Shown here: piece after piece, positions 56,938 to 64,000 of the stretch
Numbering within the stretch: position 1 is the first letter of the stretch
Layout: each line of letters opens with the position of its first letter
Assembly (NCBI RefSeq): GCF_013778505.1
Contig: NZ_JAAOWU010000003.1
Location: forward strand, 515,622-579,621
Direction of reading: 5' to 3'
Length of the DNA: 64,000 nt
Source: Pseudomonas sivasensis
Lineage (GTDB): Bacteria; Pseudomonadota; Gammaproteobacteria; Pseudomonadales; Pseudomonadaceae
Position numbers and translations under genes: made by a program
Notes under the pieces: model-generated
What the model saw: only the letters and a program-made list of their open reading frames with translations
The model's database searches: none
Told to the model about the DNA's origin: nothing

Positions 56938-57651
56938 ATGATTAGACATGTTCGATTTGATAAGAAAAAACGCGTCGTCGACGAGCTCATCCGCCGTATC
57001 GAGGGTGGGGTGATGGCCGACGGTTTCCTGCTGCCGGGCGAGCACCAACTAGCGGAAGAATTTGCGGTCAGCCGCGGCACCCTGCGCGAAGCCCTGGCCG
57101 AGCTCAAGCGGCGCAATTACATTGCGACCCAGAGCGGCGTCGGCTCCATCGTCACATTTGACGGCATGGTGCTCGATCAAAACAGCGGGTGGGCCCAGGC
57201 CTTGGCGGACAATGGCGCCTTGGTGACCACCGATGTCCTGCGCCTGGAAGCGGTGACGCGCCCCGACCTGTTCAGCCGGTTCGGCACCGATCAATTTATC
57301 GCCCTCGACCGCCGCCGGCGCACCACCGATGGTACCGCCGTGTCCCTTGAACGTTCGTTGATGCCCGCGTCCGGTGGCCTGGAAAGCCTGCCCCGCGTCG
57401 GCCTGATCGACAATTCCCTGACCATCACCCTGGCGGCCTACGGCTATGTCGGCGCCGAAGGTGACCAGTGGATCGGCGCCGAACCCCTCAGCGATGAAGA
57501 CGCCCAACTGCTCGGTCGCCCGGCGGGGACCGTATTCCTCAAGGCATCGCGCACCACCTATGACCGGCGCGAGCGTTTCATGGAGCACGTCGAAAGCTTG
57601 CTTGACCCTCTGCACTTTCGCCTGCACCTGCAATTTGGATCGTCGAAATGA
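56938..57651 (+). CDS. GntR/HutC-family regulator
   Basis: A 237-residue repressor. A winged HTH (LLPGEHQLAEEFAVSRGTLR, residues ~28-50) is followed by a UTRA ligand domain (~85-235). The stop overlaps the start of the next gene (ATGA), so it is the first gene of the ADP-ribosylglycohydrolase operon and likely controls it. The ATG at 56938 is preferred; TTG at 56932 is in frame. Confidence 0.9.
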   Translation: MIRHVRFDKKKRVVDELIRRIEGGVMADGFLLPGEHQLAEEFAVSRGTLREALAELKRRNYIATQSGVGSIVTFDGMVLDQNSGWAQALADNGALVTTDVLRLEAVTRPDLFSRFGTDQFIALDRRRRTTDGTAVSLERSLMPASGGLESLPRVGLIDNSLTITLAAYGYVGAEGDQWIGAEPLSDEDAQLLGRPAGTVFLKASRTTYDRRERFMEHVESLLDPLHFRLHLQFGSSK

Positions 57652-58649
57652 CCTCGAATAACCGCGCCGTTGGCGCTTTCTACGGTCTCGCGCTGGGTGA
57701 TGCCCTGGGCATGCCTACTCAGTCCCTCAGCCGCGAGCAGGTGCGACAGCGCTTCGGTGCTATCACCACCTTGGAAGATGCCGGTGCCGACCAACCTATC
57801 GCGCCGAACATGCCCGCCGGTTCCATTACCGATGACACCGAACAGGCAATTCTGGTCGGCGAGTTGCTGGTTGAAGGCCAAAGCAAGATTGAGCCCACCG
57901 TCCTCGCCCAGCGCCTGATCGACTGGGAAGCGGTAATGCGTGCCAAGGGTTCCCAGGACCTGCTCGGCCCGTCGACCAAGCGTGCCATCGACATGATCCT
58001 TGCCGGTCATACCCCGGAAGAGTCGGGCCGCTACGGCACCACCAACGGTGCTGCCATGCGCATCACGCCGGTGGGAATCGCCGCCGATGTCAGCGACCCG
58101 GCAGCGTTTATCCAGGCGGTCATCCAGGCGTGCCAGGTCACCCACAACACCACCTTGGGCATCTCCAGTGCAGCGGCGGTGGCGGCGGTGGTGTCAGCCG
58201 GTATCAACGGTGCGGATCTCGGCGAAGCGTTGAATATTGGCGCCCAGATCGCCCGACAGGCGGAAGGCCACGGTCATTGGATTGCTGGCGGGCGTATCTC
58301 CACCCGTATCAGTTGGGCGCGGACCCTGAGTGTCGGCAGCGGCGACAAAGCGTTGTTTGCTGAACTGCTCTACGAATTGATCGGCACCTCAGTCGCCTCC
58401 CAGGAGTCGGTGGTGGTGTCGTTTGCCCTCGCCCAGCAAGTGGCAGTGGGGGATATGAACGCCTTCGAGGCTTTGTGCCTGGCCGCCAGCCTTGGCGGTG
58501 ACACCGACACCATCGCGGCGATTCTGGGTGCAATGCTCGGCGCCTGTTTAGGCATGCAGTGCTGGCCTGCGGCAATGATCGAACAGATCAAGGCCGTGAA
58601 TGGGTTGGACTTGCAGCCGTTGGTTGAAAATCTGTTGAAAATGCGCTGA
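57648..58649 (+). CDS. ADP-ribosylglycohydrolase family protein
   Basis: A 333-residue all-helical hydrolase. Metal-binding motifs are present: GLALGDALGMP at the start, SITDDTEQAIL near residue 60, and GGDTDTIAAILGA near 285. It removes ADP-ribose or acts on related nucleosides. It is translationally coupled to the GntR regulator and followed by a purine/pyrimidine permease and a sugar-kinase pseudogene. The set suggests uptake and breakdown of a nucleoside-like compound. Confidence 0.9.
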   Translation: MTSNNRAVGAFYGLALGDALGMPTQSLSREQVRQRFGAITTLEDAGADQPIAPNMPAGSITDDTEQAILVGELLVEGQSKIEPTVLAQRLIDWEAVMRAKGSQDLLGPSTKRAIDMILAGHTPEESGRYGTTNGAAMRITPVGIAADVSDPAAFIQAVIQACQVTHNTTLGISSAAAVAAVVSAGINGADLGEALNIGAQIARQAEGHGHWIAGGRISTRISWARTLSVGSGDKALFAELLYELIGTSVASQESVVVSFALAQQVAVGDMNAFEALCLAASLGGDTDTIAAILGAMLGACLGMQCWPAAMIEQIKAVNGLDLQPLVENLLKMR

Positions 58650-58728
58650 GTCAGGACAGTTGGGAAGACCGATTCACCTTGCACACCTGCCACAACCACA
58701 ACAATACCGGCACCAGGAGCACCCCCTC

Positions 58729-60195
58729 ATGAGCAGCACCTCTTCCGGCCAAAGCGCCGGACAATTGGAAACACGCGGCATTGAACCGGTCCCCGAAAGC
58801 GAGTGCAATGGCCATCCGCTGCAACTGTTCTGGGTGTGGTTCGCCGCCAACATCAGCATCCTCGGCTTGCCGCTCGGCGCGACGTTGGTGGCGTTCCGTG
58901 GCCTGGCAATCTGGCAGGCGATCATCGTGGCGATCCTCGGCGCAGCAGGCTCCTTCGCGGTGGTGGGCATCATCTCCATCGCTGGCCGTCGTGGTAGGGC
59001 TCCCAGCCTGACCCTGTCCCGCGCTATCTTCGGCGTGCGCGGCAATATCGGCCCAACGCTGGTGTCGCTGATGTCGCGCCTGGGCTGGGAAACCGTCAAT
59101 ACCACCACCGCCGCCTTTGTGCTGCTGTCGTTGTGTTCGATCCTGTTCGGGTCGCCGGTCGAGGCCAAAAGCGCGCCGGTGCTGACCCTGATCTTTATTG
59201 CCATCTTCGTGTTGCTGACCCTGTCCGTTTCCGGCCTGGGCCATGCCACCCTGCTGGTCATCCAGAAGTGGGCCACGTACGTGTTTGGTGCGTTGAATAT
59301 CCTGGTCGGCGGCTTCCTCTGCGCCACCATCGACTGGAGCGCCGTGTTCAACGCCACACCCGCACCGCTGAGCGCAATGATCATCGGCATAGGCACCATG
59401 GCCGCCGGCACCGGTATCGGTTGGGCCAACGCCGGTGCCGACATGTCGCGCTACCAGCACCGCAGCGTCAAGGCCGTGCGTCTGGTGGCATCCGCCGCGT
59501 TTGGTGCGGGCATTCCGCTGGTACTGCTCATCACCCTCGGCGGCTTGCTGTCGGTGGGCAACAACGACCTGGCCTCGGCCACCGACCCGATCATCGCGAT
59601 CCGCGACATGCTGCCTACCTGGATGGCCGTGCCGTACCTGATCACCGCGTTCGGCGGTTTGCTGCTGTCCAATAACCTGTCGGTATACTCGGCCGGTCTC
59701 ACCACCTTGACCCTCGGCTTGAAGGTCAAGCGCGTGCACGCAGTGATCGTCGACATCGTCGCGATCTTCGCCGGTTCGATTTACTTCATGTTGATTGCCG
59801 ACAGTTTCTACGGTCCGTTCATCACCTTCATCTCGTTGCTGGCGGTGCCGATTACCGCGTGGGTCGGGATCTTTGTGGTCGACCTGATCCACCGTCACTA
59901 CTACAGCCCCAAGGATCTGCTGGACGTCAGCCCCAGCAGCGCCTACTGGTATCGCGGCGGTGTGGAGTGGCGTGCGTTCGGCGCGTGGGCCGTGGCGATT
60001 GTGCTGGGCTTCAGCTTCACCACCATCGGTACCACCGCCGAAAATATCTGGTTCGCCGGGCCGCTGTCCGACTCCTGGCTGGGCCACAACGGCCTGGGCT
60101 GGATCGTCACCTTTCTGGTGGCCGGCGGGATTTATGCCGTACTGGGCGGCGCGGCTGATCGTCGCCCAGCGTTAGTAGAGAGCCCCAATGTCTAG
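58729..60195 (+). CDS. NCS1 nucleobase/nucleoside permease
   Basis: A 488-residue inner-membrane transporter with about 12 hydrophobic segments. NCS1 features include GHPLQLFWVWFAANISILG near the N-terminus and GIGWANAGADMSRYQHRSVK in the middle. The ATG at 58729 follows AGGAG; an upstream frame start at 58660 is unlikely. Its stop overlaps the start of the PfkB gene. It presumably imports the substrate of this operon; the exact compound is unknown. Confidence 0.9.
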   Translation: MSSTSSGQSAGQLETRGIEPVPESECNGHPLQLFWVWFAANISILGLPLGATLVAFRGLAIWQAIIVAILGAAGSFAVVGIISIAGRRGRAPSLTLSRAIFGVRGNIGPTLVSLMSRLGWETVNTTTAAFVLLSLCSILFGSPVEAKSAPVLTLIFIAIFVLLTLSVSGLGHATLLVIQKWATYVFGALNILVGGFLCATIDWSAVFNATPAPLSAMIIGIGTMAAGTGIGWANAGADMSRYQHRSVKAVRLVASAAFGAGIPLVLLITLGGLLSVGNNDLASATDPIIAIRDMLPTWMAVPYLITAFGGLLLSNNLSVYSAGLTTLTLGLKVKRVHAVIVDIVAIFAGSIYFMLIADSFYGPFITFISLLAVPITAWVGIFVVDLIHRHYYSPKDLLDVSPSSAYWYRGGVEWRAFGAWAVAIVLGFSFTTIGTTAENIWFAGPLSDSWLGHNGLGWIVTFLVAGGIYAVLGGAADRRPALVESPNV

Positions 60196-61104
60196 ATTGC
60201 TGCACACCGGCCAGGTCATTGTTGACCTGGTCATGGCCCTCGATACCCTGCCCGCCACCGGCGGCGACGTGCTCGCCAAGTCCGCCGGTTTCGAAGCCGG
60301 CGGCGGCTTCAATGTGATGGCGGCGGCACGACGCAATGGGTTGCCGGTGGTTTACCTGGGGCGCCACGGCAACGGCCGTTTTGGCGACCTGGCCCGCACG
60401 GCGATGCAGGCCGAGGGCGTGGAAGTGGCCCAGGCGGCAAGTGAGGGCAAGGACACCGGGTTGTGTGTCTCGCTGACCGAGGCCACTACCGAGCGTACCT
60501 TCATCTCCCATATCGGCGCTGAAGGTGACTTGACTGCCGATGACCTGGCGCGCGTCGTTCCCCAGGCTGATGATTATGTATACGTCAGCGGCTACAGCCT
60601 GCTGCTGGAAGGCAAAGCGCAGGCGTTGCTCGATTGGTTACTGGCGTTACCCCGCGCGATCACCGTGGTGTTCGACCCGGGCCCGCTGGTCAAGGCGCCC
60701 GATTCTGCACTGATGATTGCCTTGCTGCCACGTATCGACATCTGGACCAGCAATGGCCCGGAAGCCTTGGCGTTTACCGGTGCGAAAACACTGGCGGACG
60801 CACTGCTGGACCTCAATCGGCATCTGCCTGATGGCGCGCTGCTGGTGGTGCGTGATGGGCCGAATGGCTGTTGGGTCAGTCGTCACGGACATGCCGACCA
60901 TGTGCCAGGCTTTAAGGTGAGGCGGTGGATAGCAATGGCGCGGGTGATGCGCATGCGGGGGTGTTTATTGCAGGTTTGGCCGCGGGTTTGACACCGTGTG
61001 AGGCAGCGCGTCGGGCGAATGCGGCGGCGGCGCTGGCGGTGACCCGTTGGGGCCCGGCCACCTCGCCCGGCACCGACGAAGTTGATGCTTTGCTCACTCA
61101 CTGA
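60188..61104 (+). pseudogene. PfkB-family sugar/nucleoside kinase, frameshifted
   Basis: The first ~245 codons are a PfkB/ribokinase-type kinase (HTGQVIVDLVMALDTLPATG, FEAGGGFNVMAAARRNGLPV). Near 60918 the frame shifts: the original ends VRRWIAMARV, while the next frame continues AVDSNGAGDAHAGVFIAGLA to a normal end at 61104. The GAGD catalytic Asp lies beyond the shift, so no active kinase is made unless the shift is a base error. A single missing base (GTGAGGCG for GTGAAGGCG) would explain it. Confidence 0.85.
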
Positions 61105-61118
61105 GCGCGGAGCAGGCA

Positions 61119-61208
61119 TGTGGAAGGGGGCGTGCTCCCGATTGCAGTGCATCAGCCCATGAACAGGTGGCTGACATACTGCTATCGGGAGCACGCCCCC
61201 TCGCACAT
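61119..61208. repeat. REPIN (paired REP sequences)
   Basis: Two inverted REP-type elements, GTGGAAGGGGGCGTGCTCCCG and its complement near 61180-61203, flank a short spacer. GGGGGCNTGCTCCCGAT is the P. fluorescens group REP signature. It lies between the kinase pseudogene and the convergent 61225-61485 gene. Confidence 0.88.
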
Positions 61209-61224
61209 TTGGTTGGTGTGGAGG

Positions 61225-61485
61225 CTACTGACCTGCGTCCAGTTTGCGCGCCTCATCCACTCCAGATGCCGTCAGCTTGATCGGCAAGTTCAGCGAATAT
61301 TCACCGGCGTCGTCGGTGGTCACATGCCCATCCTTGATAAACCCGCGGTCCTGTAGGAACGCCAACACACTGGCGACCTCCTTTTCGCCGCGGTAGTTAT
61401 CCAGCACCTCCTTGCCCAAACCTTGTGGGTGGGCGTGCAGCAGGCGGGTGAGGACTTCTTTTTCAAGGTTTCTATCGACGTTCAT
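61225..61485 (-). CDS. Small winged-helix-like protein of unknown function
   Basis: An 86-residue protein (NLEKEVLTRLLHAHPQGLGK, VASVLAFLQDRGFIKDGHVT, LTASGVDEARKLD) with the helix and wing layout of a small winged HTH. The ATG at 61485 has GAGG eight bases upstream; a longer frame reaches 61521. It is probably co-transcribed with the exported protein upstream at 61537-61875. Confidence 0.65.
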   Translation of the reverse strand: MNVDRNLEKEVLTRLLHAHPQGLGKEVLDNYRGEKEVASVLAFLQDRGFIKDGHVTTDDAGEYSLNLPIKLTASGVDEARKLDAGQ

Positions 61486-61536
61486 GCGTACCTCTTCACT
61501 GGGAAATGATCGGGTGTTCATCTTGCGGTCGAGTGC

Positions 61537-61875
61537 TTAAGGCGCAGGTTGTTTCGGCGCGCCGGGCAGGTTCGAGTCGTCGCCTTTGTTGATCTTCGGC
61601 TCATTGATCGACGGGCCCATTTTACCGTTGCCGACTGCGGCAGGTGCCTGGCGCTCGGTGTCGTGGCCCTTGGTATGCGGGTCGGCGCCGTTGGCGTTAT
61701 CAATGACTGCGCCACCATTGGTATCCAGGCCAGTGCCCATGGATTTTTGCGATTCGGTGGTGGCGTCAGGCGTAGGATCGGTCGGGCCGGTGGTCGAGCT
61801 GGCAGCGACGGCGCTCAGCGATGCGGCGGACAGCAGGCCGGTGAGGGCGAAGGCAGCAAACTTGGAAGGCTTCAT
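61537..61875 (-). CDS. Small exported protein of unknown function
   Basis: A 112-residue protein with a clear signal peptide (MKPSKFAAFALTGLLSAASL, cleavage after AVA) and a polar, disordered Gly/Pro/Asn/Asp-rich body. It is a low-complexity periplasmic protein of a sort common in Pseudomonas. No domain is recognised. Confidence 0.72.
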   Translation of the reverse strand: MKPSKFAAFALTGLLSAASLSAVAASSTTGPTDPTPDATTESQKSMGTGLDTNGGAVIDNANGADPHTKGHDTERQAPAAVGNGKMGPSINEPKINKGDDSNLPGAPKQPAP

Positions 61876-62152
61876 GAGGATATCTCCATAGAATTAATGT
61901 CCTTACCCTCTATTGGTCAGTTGCCGTTTGTTGATGGTGCCTTGATGGCGACGAACGGTATCAGCGCGCCTGTAAGATTTTGTGTGGCGCGGCCCCTCAC
62001 CACTCCCGCCGCGCCACCCCCGGCTTTGTCGTGTGCGTGCGGGTGCTTGCAGCAGCGCAGGCCGGCGTAACTGCACGGCCCATGAAAATGCGCTGCAATC
62101 AGTCATCAAAGCGCCTTAGTATGTCGGCTTTGAAATTGCCCAAGGCTTGCCC

Positions 62153-62632
62153 ATGACCATCGAGATTCGCCCCGCCGTGCCCAGCGATGCTGCGCAGATC
62201 CTGACGTTCATCACCGAACTCGCCGAGTACGAGAAAGCCCGGCATGAAGTGATCGCCAGCGTGGTTGATATCCAGCGCAGCCTTTTCAGCGAGGGCGCCA
62301 CCGCCCATGGCCTGATCTGCTTGCGCGATGGCTTGCCGATTGGTTTTGCGGTGTTCTTTTTCAGCTATTCCACTTGGCTGGGCAGCAACTGCTTGTACCT
62401 GGAGGACCTCTATGTCAACCCCGAGCAGCGCGGTGGCGGGGCGGGTAAGAAGTTGCTGCGCCACCTGGCCAAGATCGCGTTTGATAACGGCTGCGCGCGC
62501 TTCGAGTGGAGCGTGCTGGACTGGAACGAGCCGGCGATTGCCTTCTATAAATCCATCGGCGCCCAGCCTCAGGAAGAGTGGGTGCGCTATCGCATGGAAG
62601 GTGATGCATTACGAGATTTTGCCCTGGGCTGA
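62153..62632 (+). CDS. GNAT acetyltransferase
   Basis: A 159-residue N-acetyltransferase. The acetyl-CoA site is LYLEDLYVNPEQRGGGAGKKL (R/Q-x-x-G-x-G/A pattern in two pieces, residues ~83-103), with a typical C-terminal NEPAIAFYKSIGAQ. It resembles diamine/spermine N-acetyltransferases (SSAT type), so the substrate may be a polyamine or diamine. A terminator follows, so it is a single-gene unit. Confidence 0.88.
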   Translation: MTIEIRPAVPSDAAQILTFITELAEYEKARHEVIASVVDIQRSLFSEGATAHGLICLRDGLPIGFAVFFFSYSTWLGSNCLYLEDLYVNPEQRGGGAGKKLLRHLAKIAFDNGCARFEWSVLDWNEPAIAFYKSIGAQPQEEWVRYRMEGDALRDFALG

Positions 62633-62650
62633 TTGTCATCCCGCCTACAA

Positions 62651-62678
62651 AACCGGCCAATCCAGGGCCGGTTTTTTT
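62651..62678 (+). terminator. Rho-independent terminator after the GNAT gene
   Basis: AACCGGCC / GGCCGGTT with a seven-base loop, then seven T's. Confidence 0.9.
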
Positions 62679-62789
62679 ATGTAAAAGCTCACAATATGGG
62701 ATGCAAATTTATATATTGAGATGTTTCTGGGTCTGGGTTTATAGTCGGCGGCATCAGCACTCACTACCAAAAATAAAACAGGTGAAGCG

Positions 62790-63611
62790 ATGCAGGCACA
62801 ACCGTTGTCACTCCCCGCTGTGCCCGAGCCCACTTACGGCGATCGGCTCAAAGGCAAGGTGGTGATCATCACCGGCGCCGCCCAAGGCATTGGCGAAGCG
62901 ATCGTCGCGTGTTTCCAGGCCCAGCAGGCGCGCCTGGTTATCGCCGATATTCAGGGTGAAAAAGTCGAGAAGGTGGCCGCCCATTGGCGCGAACGCGGTG
63001 CGCAGATTTACGCGCAAGCCGTCGACATCACTTCAAAAGAGCAATGGCAGGCGCTGGTCAATGTGGCCATCGAGCGCTTTGGTCGCGTGGATGTGCTGGT
63101 CAACTGTGCTGGCGTCAACGTGTTCTGCGACCCACTGGAAATGACCGACGAAGATTGGCGCCGCTGCTTCGCCATTGACCTCGACGGCGCCTGGTTTGGC
63201 TGCCGCACGGTGCTACCGCACATGATTGAGCAGGGCGTCGGCAACATCATCAATATCGCCTCTACCCATTCCAGCCACATCATTCCTGGTTGCTTCCCGT
63301 ACCCCGTCGCCAAGCATGGCTTGCTCGGCCTCACCCGCGCCCTCGGTATCGAATACGCGCCCAAGGGCATTCGCGTTAACGCTATCGCGCCGGGCTATAT
63401 CGAAACCCAACTCAACGTCGACTACTGGAACGGTTTTTCCGACCCCCACGCCGAGCGCCAGCGCGCCTTCGACCTGCACCCGCCCAAACGCATCGGCCAG
63501 CCGGTGGAGGTGGCGATGACTGCGCTGTTTTTGGCCACCGACGAGGCGCCCTTTATCAATGCTACCTGCCTGATGATCGATGGCGGGCGGTCTGTGATGT
63601 ATCACGACTAG
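62790..63611 (+). CDS. Short-chain dehydrogenase, probable L-arabinose pathway
   Basis: A 273-residue SDR. The NAD(P) motif is ITGAAQGIGEA (residues ~29-39), the active site has NIASTHSSHI and YPVAKHG (Tyr-x3-Lys), and the sequence ends MIDGGRSVMYHD. It is full length. Thirty-seven bases later begins a gene for an arabinose-binding protein. This context suggests L-arabinose 1-dehydrogenase or another sugar dehydrogenase of the pathway; specificity is not proved. The ATG follows AGGTG. Confidence 0.8.
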   Translation: MQAQPLSLPAVPEPTYGDRLKGKVVIITGAAQGIGEAIVACFQAQQARLVIADIQGEKVEKVAAHWRERGAQIYAQAVDITSKEQWQALVNVAIERFGRVDVLVNCAGVNVFCDPLEMTDEDWRRCFAIDLDGAWFGCRTVLPHMIEQGVGNIINIASTHSSHIIPGCFPYPVAKHGLLGLTRALGIEYAPKGIRVNAIAPGYIETQLNVDYWNGFSDPHAERQRAFDLHPPKRIGQPVEVAMTALFLATDEAPFINATCLMIDGGRSVMYHD

Positions 63612-63648
63612 AACTTTTACCGCTCAATAACAATAAAAGGTGTCGTTC

Positions 63649-64000
63649 ATGAAAAAAGCCCTACGCGTCCTTGCCGCCGCCGTTGCTTTAAGCAGCCTCA
63701 GCAGCCTCGCATCCGCCGAAGAAGTGAAGATCGGCTTCCTGGTTAAACAAGCCGAAGAACCCTGGTTCCAGACTGAATGGGCCTTCGCCGAAAAAGCCGG
63801 CAAGGAACACGGTTTCACCGTGATCAAAATCGCCGTGCCCGATGGTGAGAAAACCCTTTCCGCCATCGACAGTCTGGCCGCCAACGGTGCCAAGGGCTTT
63901 GTGATCTGCCCGCCGGACGTGTCCCTCGGCCCAGCCATCGTGGCCAAGGCCAAGCTCAATGGCTTGAAAGTCATGGCCGTGGATGACCGCTTCGTCGATG
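63649..64000 (+). CDS. araF: L-arabinose ABC transporter substrate-binding protein (5' part)
   Basis: The first 117 codons of a periplasmic sugar-binding protein, cut by the window edge. A signal peptide (MKKALRVLAAAVALSSLSSL, cleavage near ASA) is followed by VKIGFLVKQAEEPWFQTEW, characteristic of AraF. The start follows AAGGTG. The downstream araG and araH genes should lie beyond the window. Confidence 0.85.
   Translation, partial: MKKALRVLAAAVALSSLSSLASAEEVKIGFLVKQAEEPWFQTEWAFAEKAGKEHGFTVIKIAVPDGEKTLSAIDSLAANGAKGFVICPPDVSLGPAIVAKAKLNGLKVMAVDDRFVD

Noticed and set aside
58651..60087. 478-codon frame antisense to the NCS1 permease
   Set aside because: A shadow of the GC-rich permease gene; its His/Gln/Gly/Arg-rich translation is typical of an antisense frame.

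Overview
The window looks like a Pseudomonas chromosome of the P. fluorescens group. The right-hand 13 kb has the GC-rich codon use and conserved gene order of that genus (tmk-holB-tatD, TetR, moaA, DUF4823 and DUF1285 genes, an L-arabinose ABC transporter start) plus a REPIN of the fluorescens type. No organism label was available, so this rests on gene content and order alone.

The left-hand ~50.9 kb is accessory DNA with variable, often lower GC, many small unknown genes, several pseudogenes and phage-defence type genes. Its right boundary appears to lie inside the 5' end of tmk, near 50,934: everything after the codons for GAGKST is ordinary Tmk, everything before is unrelated AT-rich sequence. 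The left end of the insertion and any integrase lie outside the window, so whether all of 1-50,933 is one element is not known.

Region by region. 0-7 kb: an MvaT/H-NS-type silencer, a DUF2256 zinc-ribbon protein, a membrane diguanylate cyclase, a TonB receptor with a DUF2946 gene and a Zur-box-like site (probable zinc uptake), and an HD-GYP response regulator. 7-19 kb: a cassette (SH3b protein, ~158-aa protein, ~74-aa protein, short LOV photoreceptor) present twice. In the first copy an esterase/LysR pair lies between its parts; in the second copy two of the four genes have decayed. A second diguanylate cyclase, a DUF190 protein and a chemoreceptor lie between the copies. 19-24.6 kb: a histidine phosphatase fused to an unknown C-terminal domain, regulators, small unknown genes and an ImmA/IrrE protease with an operator-like repeat.

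24.8-50 kb reads as a defence-type island: a 2,200-residue SF1 helicase/nuclease, a DUF262 protein, a WYL regulator followed by a 1,447-residue NACHT-type NTPase with a C-terminal nuclease-like motif, an HNH nuclease, a protein with a HEPN-like RX4H motif and further unknown genes. Five copies of a ~100-bp structured repeat, all on the + strand, punctuate 19-49 kb. Two of them lead small genes that are paralogues of each other. I think this repeat resembles the radC RNA motif, but from memory only.

50.9-64 kb is core genome: DNA replication genes (chimeric tmk, holB), tatD, a probable RgsA sRNA, moaA, a GntR-controlled cluster (ADP-ribosylglycohydrolase, NCS1 permease, frameshifted PfkB kinase), small unknown genes, a GNAT acetyltransferase and the start of an arabinose operon. 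No tRNA, rRNA, CRISPR array or intact transposase was found.
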